Below, in pieces: positions 1-5,895 of a DNA stretch of 7,163 nt. Each line of letters starts with the position of its first letter. Position 1 is the first letter of the stretch. Source of the DNA: an uncultured Prevotellaceae bacterium. GTDB taxonomy: Bacteria > Bacteroidota > Bacteroidia > Bacteroidales > Muribaculaceae. The DNA lies in assembly GCA_945983195.1 (NCBI GenBank), contig CAMFSS010000104.1, forward strand, positions 1 through 7,163, written 5' to 3'. The notes under the pieces are model-generated. The model searched no databases. It was not told where the DNA came from and saw nothing but the letters and a program-made list of their open reading frames with translations. A program made the position numbers and the translations under genes.

Positions 1-52
1 TTGATTACGGGTAAAATGGCACCGGATTCTTGTAGCCTGCAACGTGGCGGTT

Positions 53-98
53 GAGGAGGGAGTACGGTGGAAAAGTGGGGGAGAGGGGGCTGTGGAGG
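53..98. other. G-rich, purine-biased non-coding stretch
   Basis: The + strand here is strongly enriched in G and A, with two five-G runs at 77-81 and 85-89 and one GGG at 58-60. No open frame that looks coding covers it: the only frame entering from the left that stays open ends at the TGA at 52-54 and has no recognisable product. It lies upstream of the candidate operator and promoter of the first gene. Only three runs of three or more G are present, so a classical four-run quadruplex is not met. Function unknown. Confidence 0.3.
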
Positions 99-103
99 CG
101 ATT

Positions 104-130
104 TGTCCGGTTTTTTTCCTATTCTGTCCG
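104..130 (+). promoter_or_regulatory. candidate operator: TGTCCG direct repeat, 21-bp period
   Basis: The hexamer TGTCCG occurs at 104-109 and again at 125-130. The start-to-start distance of 21 bp is two helical turns, which would put both copies on the same face of the DNA. The second copy ends 7 bases before the candidate -33 element. PUL operons are commonly activated by regulators bound just upstream of the promoter (SusR-type regulators or hybrid two-component systems with AraC-type DNA-binding domains), and these often use direct repeats. No regulator gene lies in this window, so the link is inference from position and spacing; a six-base repeat can also arise by chance. Confidence 0.3.
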
Positions 131-137
131 ATTTATG

Positions 138-169
138 CTTGCGGTGGAGTGAGAATGGTGGTAATTTTG
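138..169 (+). promoter_or_regulatory. candidate Bacteroidota sigma-ABfr-type promoter for the PUL operon
   Basis: TAATTTTG at 162-169 is an exact match to the Bacteroides -7 consensus TAnnTTTG. CTTG at 138-141 matches three of four bases of the -33 element TTTG, and the 20-bp gap between them fits the usual 19-21 bp. Transcription would begin around position 175, leaving a leader of roughly 30 nucleotides before the ATG at 207. I found no comparable pair in the two intergenic gaps downstream, so this is the likely promoter for all three genes. Confidence 0.55.
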
Positions 170-206
170 TGATTGAAAATTTACACCATTTCATAAACCA
201 AACGAC

Positions 207-2804
207 ATGAAACTGAAATCAATTATTTTTGTGGCATCAATTGCCGGCACTCTTGCGATGCAAGGCGCACCGAATGCCTATAGCGGAAGCTCAAAGAGCG
301 TAACGACAAACGAGGCATCGAGCATATATGTCGACAAGCATGGGGTGATGCGCGATGCGTCGACCCGTGAGGAGGTGGCTTTCTATGGTGTGAACTACAC
401 TTTGCCTTTCGCCCACGCCTACCGTGCCGTGAAGGCTGCCGGAGTGGAGCCTAAGGCTGCAATCGACAAAGACGTGTATCACATAGCCCGATTAGGGCTG
501 AATGCCTACCGCATACACATCTGGGACGTGGAAATCACCGATGGAGAAGGCAACCTGAAGGAGAATGAACACCTCGACCTGCTTGACTACCTGATAGCGC
601 GACTTGAGGAGCGTGGCATAAGGGTGATACTTACCGCACAGACCAATTTCGGCAACGGATACCCCGAACGCAACCAGCCTACCGGCGGATATTCATATAA
701 TTTCGAGAAATGCCGTATGCACGACACCGAGGAGTGCATCAAAGCCCAGGAACGGTATGCCGAGAGTCTGGTGAAGCATAAAAATCCCTACACAGGGCTT
801 ACGTATGCCGCCGACAACGGCATCATAGCCCTTGAAATCAACAACGAACCGTGCCACAGCGGCACTCCTGATGCCGCAACGCGCTACATAAACCGCATGG
901 TGAAGGCTTTCCGCAAGGGAGGGTTTTCCAAGCCACTGCTTTATAATGTGAGCCACAATCTCACCAATCACACAGCAGCATTCTTCAAAGCCAATGTGCA
1001 GGGTACGACCTACCAGTGGTATCCCACAGGACTTGTGTCGGGGCACACCCGGCGCGGCAACTTCCTTCCCAATGTGGAAGCCTACAACATTCCGTTTTCA
1101 TCGGTGAAAGGCTTCGACAAGATGGCGCGCGTGGTGTATGAATTCGACCCGGGCGACATCATCGATACCTACCTCTATCCGGCAGTGGCACGCACTTTTC
1201 GCACGGCAGGTTTCCAGTGGATTACGCAATTTGCCTACGACCCCATCGACATTGCCGACGTGAACACCGAATATCAGACGCACTACCTCAACCTTGCATA
1301 CACACCCGGCAAAGCCATAGGCATGAAAATCGCCTCGCAGGTGGTGCAGCAGGAGAAGCGCGGCGAGAAACAAGTCGCCTATCCGCAGGATACCATTTTC
1401 GGAGACTTCATGGTGAGCTACAAGCAGAATCTTGCCATGCTCAACGACGGAATGCACTATTTCCATACCAACAACACTGTGGAAAAGCCCAAGAACAGTG
1501 CCTTGATTGAGGAGGTGGCAGGCGTGGGGAGTTCGCCTATTGTGACCTACGAGGGGACAGGAGCATACTTCATCGACAAGATAGGCGCGAATGTGTGGCG
1601 CGTGGAGGTGATGCCCGACGTGTTCATTACAGCCGACCCATTTGCCAAGCCGTCGCCAAACCGCAAAGTGGCAGTGACGCTCAACAGGGAGCACCCGATG
1701 ACGCTAAAACTGCCCGGATTGTCGGGAAACTACGGCTACAAAGGCGTGAATGAAGGAAATGACGCCGAAGGAAAGGCTGTGAATGGCACATTTGGCGTGA
1801 AGCCCGGCGTATACATCGTAGGCAACGACCAACAGTCGATAGATGCCGTAGGCCCTACAACGAAATTCCGAAATTTTGCGATAGGGGAGTACGTAGCCCC
1901 CAAAGAGAGCGAAGTGGCAAGCACGGTGCTGCATACGCCCTGCTATGCAGTGGAAGCCGGAAGCCGAAGCATCAAGATAGCTGCCACAGTGATAGGCAGC
2001 ACTGAGCCTGATTCGGTGGTTGTGTATCCACGGCACATTTCATTCTGGAACGACGTGAATCCGCTCTACCGCATGAAGCGCAAAGGCTGCTACGACTATG
2101 AGGCTGAACTGCCCGTAGATGCACGCGATGCGGAAGTGGAATACAATATAGTGGTATTTAGCGGCAACCGTGCCACAACCTATCCGCAGGGAGTGGAAGG
2201 AACACCGCTCGGTTGGGATTTCACCGACTACCGCTACTACAGCACCTGCGTGGCAGCAAAAGATGAGCCTGTGGTGCTTGTGAACGCCGATGCAAAGATG
2301 TCGGAGATAGAGATGGCTACAATCCCAAACTATTCGCGCACTTATGCGCGATTCAAAGCCCTTGGACCGATGGCGATGGATTGCATGGAGTTCGCCATGA
2401 CAGCCGCAGAGGATTCCACCCGCTTCTATCTGCGCAAGTGGGTGGGCGATGTGGTGGCAGGCACGCCCGGAATTGGAGGGAAGACCAAGCTCTGCGTGTC
2501 GCTCGGCGAAGTGAGCGGAGTGCAGGAGCTTGATGTGGCACTGATTACACAATTGGGTATAACATATAGAAAAAGATTGAAGGTTTATGACAGCGGGATT
2601 TATAGAATTGATGTGTCGGAGTTGAGTCAGGACTACACTGCGCTCATTCCGGCACCATATCCCGACTTCCTGACGCGTGAGTTCAGCAGCACGCAACCCA
2701 TTGCTTTCAGCGTGGGCGATGTGGAACAGGTGGAAATATCGACACCCGGCGTTGCCAAGGATGCGCAAGTGAAAATACAGCTACATGGAATGTGGCTTGA
2801 ATAA
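207..2804 (+). CDS. secreted clan GH-A (GH5-like) glycoside hydrolase with beta-rich C-terminal domains
   Basis: Predicted to hydrolyse a glycan, probably in the periplasm or outside the cell; substrate not assignable. Residues 1 to about 25 form a signal peptide (MKLK, then a hydrophobic core) without a lipobox cysteine. Residues about 40-400 read as a (beta/alpha)8 barrel: LGLNAYRIHIWD at 96-107 is a typical early strand, EINNEP at 210-215 places the acid/base at Glu214 on strand 4, and VVYEFD at 310-313 and after places the likely nucleophile at Glu312 on strand 7. The spacing of about 98 residues suits a retaining clan GH-A enzyme. Beta-sandwich-like regions follow (about 446-545, 555-685), then a terminal module (about 690-865) ending GMWLE, which resembles the C-terminal region of Bacteroidales proteins often labelled only 'membrane or secreted protein'. 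The start has an A-rich leader and no good Shine-Dalgarno. Three AGA codons cluster at residues 788-800, unlike the rest of the gene. First gene of the operon, 53 bp before susC. Catalytic roles are motif-based inference. Confidence 0.8.
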   Translation: MKLKSIIFVASIAGTLAMQGAPNAYSGSSKSVTTNEASSIYVDKHGVMRDASTREEVAFYGVNYTLPFAHAYRAVKAAGVEPKAAIDKDVYHIARLGLNAYRIHIWDVEITDGEGNLKENEHLDLLDYLIARLEERGIRVILTAQTNFGNGYPERNQPTGGYSYNFEKCRMHDTEECIKAQERYAESLVKHKNPYTGLTYAADNGIIALEINNEPCHSGTPDAATRYINRMVKAFRKGGFSKPLLYNVSHNLTNHTAAFFKANVQGTTYQWYPTGLVSGHTRRGNFLPNVEAYNIPFSSVKGFDKMARVVYEFDPGDIIDTYLYPAVARTFRTAGFQWITQFAYDPIDIADVNTEYQTHYLNLAYTPGKAIGMKIASQVVQQEKRGEKQVAYPQDTIFGDFMVSYKQNLAMLNDGMHYFHTNNTVEKPKNSALIEEVAGVGSSPIVTYEGTGAYFIDKIGANVWRVEVMPDVFITADPFAKPSPNRKVAVTLNREHPMTLKLPGLSGNYGYKGVNEGNDAEGKAVNGTFGVKPGVYIVGNDQQSIDAVGPTTKFRNFAIGEYVAPKESEVASTVLHTPCYAVEAGSRSIKIAATVIGSTEPDSVVVYPRHISFWNDVNPLYRMKRKGCYDYEAELPVDARDAEVEYNIVVFSGNRATTYPQGVEGTPLGWDFTDYRYYSTCVAAKDEPVVLVNADAKMSEIEMATIPNYSRTYARFKALGPMAMDCMEFAMTAAEDSTRFYLRKWVGDVVAGTPGIGGKTKLCVSLGEVSGVQELDVALITQLGITYRKRLKVYDSGIYRIDVSELSQDYTALIPAPYPDFLTREFSSTQPIAFSVGDVEQVEISTPGVAKDAQVKIQLHGMWLE

Positions 2805-2857
2805 GATGAAAAAAACAACAAATAAATATAAACCAAAAACTTAAAACCAAACAAACA

Positions 2858-5836
2858 ATGAAAAGTAGAATTAAGCTATGCCGTGTGCTGATGCTGTTGC
2901 CACTATTGGCAATTGCTTTGTTGCCCCTTCAGGCCAGGGCACAAGGCGCAACAAGAACTGTGAGTGGAACAGTGCTTGACGAAACTTCGGAGCCATTGAT
3001 TGGAGCATCGGTAATTGCCCAAGGAAGCACTACCGGAGCTGCAACCGACTTTGACGGAAAATTCAAGATTACGGTGTCGCAGAATGTGAAGAATCTCGAA
3101 ATCACCTACGTAGGTTACGAGAAAGCCGTAGTAGCCATTCCTGCATCGGGCAATTTGGAGATTAAGCTAAAGCCAAACGCCCAAGTGATGGAAGAAGTGG
3201 TGGTGATAGGCTACGGCGTGCAGAAAAAGGACGACCTCACCGGCTCCATCTCGACAGTAGGTGAGAAGGACTTCAACCAAGGACTTATCTCATCGCCCGA
3301 GCAGCTTGTGAACGGAAAAGTTGCCGGTGTGCAGATAGTAAACTCGGGAGGTTCGCCAACAGCTGGAAGCACCATACGCATACGAGGTGGAGCCTCGCTC
3401 ACTGCCTCAAACGACCCGCTGATTGTGCTCGACGGAGTGCCAATGGAAGTGGGCGGCTCGGTGAGCGGAAGCGGAAACTTCCTCAGCCTCATCAACCCCA
3501 ACGACATTGAGAGCATGACGGTGCTGAAAGACGCCTCATCGACTGCAATCTACGGTTCGCGTGCCTCAAACGGTGTAATCATCATCACCACCAAGAAGGG
3601 CAGCGGCAACGACCGCATAAAGGTGAATTTCCAGACTACCAACTCGCTACAGACACGCACAAAAGTTGCTGATATGCTCGGTGCCGCCGAAATGGCAGCC
3701 ATAGTGAACGAGCTTGGCACCGACAAGCAGAAAGCTCTCGTGAATACCGACGTGAATACCGACTGGAACGATGAAATCTACAAGACAGCATTCGGAACAG
3801 ACAACAACCTGAGTGTCGCCGGTCGCGTAACAAAGGACTTTCCATTCCGCGTGTCGCTCGGATACTACAACCAGGACGGTATCCTCAAGACCGACAATGC
3901 CACACGCTACACCGGAAGCATTTCGCTCTCGCCGTCGTTCTTCAACAACTATCTGCGCCTTAACATCAACGGAAAGGGCACAATCAACCAGAACCGCTTC
4001 GCCAACACATCGGCAATATGGGGCGGCGCAACACACAGCCCATTCTCGCCGATCTACGACAGCGACACCAACAGCCCGTTTGGTGGCTACTATGAGGCAC
4101 ATGATGCCAACTATGTACCCATCACCGGTGCCACCGGCAACCCTGTGGGCTTGCTTATGAACCGCAAAGACACCAGCAAGGTGTATCGCCTTATCGGAAA
4201 CATTGACGTGGACTATCGTATGCACTTCCTGCCCGACTTGCGCTTCCATGCCACAGCCGGATACGACTTTTCGCAGGGCAAGGGTGAAATATATGTGCCG
4301 TCATCGGCATTCCAATACTATAATTCAAAAGGACGTGACTACAGCTACGGTCCGCAGAAGAACCACAACAAGCTGCTCACACTCTACCTGAACTACAACA
4401 AGGAGTTCAAGGAGATAAAGAGCACCCTTGACGTGACAGCAGGTTACGACTACCAGTTCTGGAAATATACCAACGCAGCATTTACCGAACTTGATGTAGA
4501 CGGCAATGTGCAGAACACCTCGGCAGCAGCCGACCAGCGCCATGCGCTTATTTCCTACTATGGACGTGTGAACTATTCATTCGACTCACGCTACCTGCTC
4601 ACAGCCACAGTGCGCCGCGACGGCTCGTCGCGCTTCAGCCCCGACACACGTTGGGGAACATTCCCATCGGTGGCACTTGCATGGCGACTCTCGAATGAAG
4701 CGTTCTTTGAGCCGGTGAAGAAGGTGATGAACGACTTTAAGATCCGCTTGAGCTACGGTGTCACCGGACAGCAGGACGGCATAGCCAACTACAGCTATAT
4801 GCCAATCTACACCATCAGCCAAAACGGTGCCAACTATATGTTTGGCGGGTCGCCCATCAACACCTACCGTCCGGCAGCATACAATGCCAACCTGAAATGG
4901 GAGACAACGAAGGCATACAATGCAGGATTTGACTTTGCATTCCTCAACAACCGCATCACAGGAACATTCGACTACTACAACCGCAAGACCGAGGATCTGC
5001 TTGCCACAGTGCCGTCAGCAGCCGGAACCAACTTCGACAAGCAACTGCTTACCAACGTGGGCAACATCAAGAGCAGCGGTGTGGAAATTGCCATCAGCGC
5101 AACACCCATACAGACAAAGGACTTCACGTGGAGCCTGAGCGCAAATGCCACCTGGCAGAAGAATGAAATCACCAATCTGAAGCTCAACAAAGACGCTGAG
5201 TCGCCCAATACACTCGTAGGAGCCATAGAGTCGCACTATGTGCAAGTGCTCTCGGAGGGCTATGCGCCATATAGCTACTATGTGTACAAGCAAATCTATG
5301 ATGAGGCAACCGGATTGCCGATAGAAGGGCTCTATGCCGACCTAAACGGCGACGGCGTTGTCGACACCAAGGACAAATACAGCTACCATTCGCCTGCACC
5401 CGACAGGATTTTCGGCCTCAGCACATCACTCCAGTGGAAAAAGTGGACACTGAGCACCAGCCTCCGCGCAAATGTGGGCAACTACCTCTACAACGGAATG
5501 GCAATGAATACAGGCGCATGGGAAACGGTGTTCTACAACGACTATCAGCTCAACCGTCTGAACAGCAGCTACAACAGCACCAAGTTCAACACACGCCAGC
5601 ATGAGAGCGACCACTATGTTGAGAACGCATCGTTCCTGAAGATGGACAACATACAGCTCGGCTACAACTTCGGCAAAATCACCAAGTGGTGCAGCCTGAA
5701 TGTGTCGGCAATGGTGCAGAATGTGTTCACTGTGACCAATTACACAGGCGTAGACCCGGAGTCGCAGAGCGGCATCGACATGACAGTGTATCCACGTCCG
5801 CGCATCTACTCACTGACCATAGGACTTGACTTTTAA
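2858..5836 (+). CDS. susC: SusC/RagA-family TonB-linked outer-membrane glycan transporter
   Basis: Outer-membrane beta-barrel that imports oligosaccharides using TonB energy together with the SusD-like lipoprotein encoded next. The 992 residues are usual for the family and the gene looks intact. A signal peptide ends at ALLPLQARA, with probable cleavage after Ala28 leaving Gln29, common in Bacteroidota. A carboxypeptidase-regulatory-like domain follows (about 33-108, starting VSGTVLDE). EEVVVIGYG at 112-120 is the SusC-type TonB box region, then comes the plug (about 120-250) with the signature NPNDIESMTVLKDAS at 213-227 and IYGSRASNG. The remainder is barrel, with a DxNxDGxxD calcium-type loop at 828-836 and a last strand ending in Phe (IGLDF). 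There is no N-terminal STN domain, which argues against direct anti-sigma signalling by this transporter. A perfect 12-bp tandem duplication at 3740-3763 gives VNTDVNTD (295-302). The start has an A-rich leader. The symbol denotes the family, not proof of a starch substrate. Confidence 0.95.
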   Translation: MKSRIKLCRVLMLLPLLAIALLPLQARAQGATRTVSGTVLDETSEPLIGASVIAQGSTTGAATDFDGKFKITVSQNVKNLEITYVGYEKAVVAIPASGNLEIKLKPNAQVMEEVVVIGYGVQKKDDLTGSISTVGEKDFNQGLISSPEQLVNGKVAGVQIVNSGGSPTAGSTIRIRGGASLTASNDPLIVLDGVPMEVGGSVSGSGNFLSLINPNDIESMTVLKDASSTAIYGSRASNGVIIITTKKGSGNDRIKVNFQTTNSLQTRTKVADMLGAAEMAAIVNELGTDKQKALVNTDVNTDWNDEIYKTAFGTDNNLSVAGRVTKDFPFRVSLGYYNQDGILKTDNATRYTGSISLSPSFFNNYLRLNINGKGTINQNRFANTSAIWGGATHSPFSPIYDSDTNSPFGGYYEAHDANYVPITGATGNPVGLLMNRKDTSKVYRLIGNIDVDYRMHFLPDLRFHATAGYDFSQGKGEIYVPSSAFQYYNSKGRDYSYGPQKNHNKLLTLYLNYNKEFKEIKSTLDVTAGYDYQFWKYTNAAFTELDVDGNVQNTSAAADQRHALISYYGRVNYSFDSRYLLTATVRRDGSSRFSPDTRWGTFPSVALAWRLSNEAFFEPVKKVMNDFKIRLSYGVTGQQDGIANYSYMPIYTISQNGANYMFGGSPINTYRPAAYNANLKWETTKAYNAGFDFAFLNNRITGTFDYYNRKTEDLLATVPSAAGTNFDKQLLTNVGNIKSSGVEIAISATPIQTKDFTWSLSANATWQKNEITNLKLNKDAESPNTLVGAIESHYVQVLSEGYAPYSYYVYKQIYDEATGLPIEGLYADLNGDGVVDTKDKYSYHSPAPDRIFGLSTSLQWKKWTLSTSLRANVGNYLYNGMAMNTGAWETVFYNDYQLNRLNSSYNSTKFNTRQHESDHYVENASFLKMDNIQLGYNFGKITKWCSLNVSAMVQNVFTVTNYTGVDPESQSGIDMTVYPRPRIYSLTIGLDF
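3740..3763 (+). repeat. perfect 12-bp tandem duplication inside the transporter gene
   Basis: GTGAATACCGAC occurs twice, back to back (3740-3751 and 3752-3763), with no mismatch and in frame, encoding VNTD twice at residues 295-302 just before WNDEIYKTA. The identity at all third codon positions suggests a recent slippage duplication rather than selection for the peptide alone. It sits early in the barrel, after the plug. Confidence 0.85.
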
Positions 5837-5895
5837 CAGTAGGGATTTGGAAAACTCTGAAAGCTATACAATTTATTTTAACAATCAAGGAAACA

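Noticed and set aside
1..54. Tail of an upstream gene in frame 1 ending at TGA 52-54
   Set aside because: Only 17 codons are available and nothing in them is recognisable, so a real C-terminus cannot be told from chance.
53..98. G-quadruplex in the upstream region
   Set aside because: Only three runs of three or more G are present, so a standard three-tetrad structure cannot be drawn; a two-tetrad form would be weak.
106..120. T-run (111-117) after GTCCGG as a possible rho-independent terminator for an upstream gene
   Set aside because: There is no adequate stem next to the T-run. The best nearby pairing is three bases (GGA 94-96 with TCC 106-108), and a longer-range ACCGGA/TCCGGT pair is about 80 bases apart.
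1098..1694. Minus-strand open frame of about 200 codons
   Set aside because: It is opposite the barrel and first beta-domain of the hydrolase, whose motifs fix the true frame; the product is His/Val-rich and unrecognisable.
1953..1969. GAAGCCG heptamer tandem repeat as a phase-variation tract
   Set aside because: There are only about two and a half copies inside a conserved coding frame; too short to be a credible slippage switch.
2040..2768. Long minus-strand open frame of about 240 codons
   Set aside because: It lies wholly opposite the hydrolase gene, has low-complexity His/Cys-rich content typical of antisense shadows, and shows no domain or start signal.
3647..4249. Minus-strand open frame of about 200 codons within susC
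   Set aside because: The SusC frame continues unbroken on the other strand with clear family sequence; the antisense product has no recognisable feature.
5837..5895. A separate promoter or attenuator between susC and susD
   Set aside because: TTTG at 5846-5849 has no proper TAnnTTTG at 19-21 bp (the nearest, TATTTTAA at 5874, is imperfect and 24 bp away), and I see no hairpin. The gap looks like ordinary intra-operon spacing.
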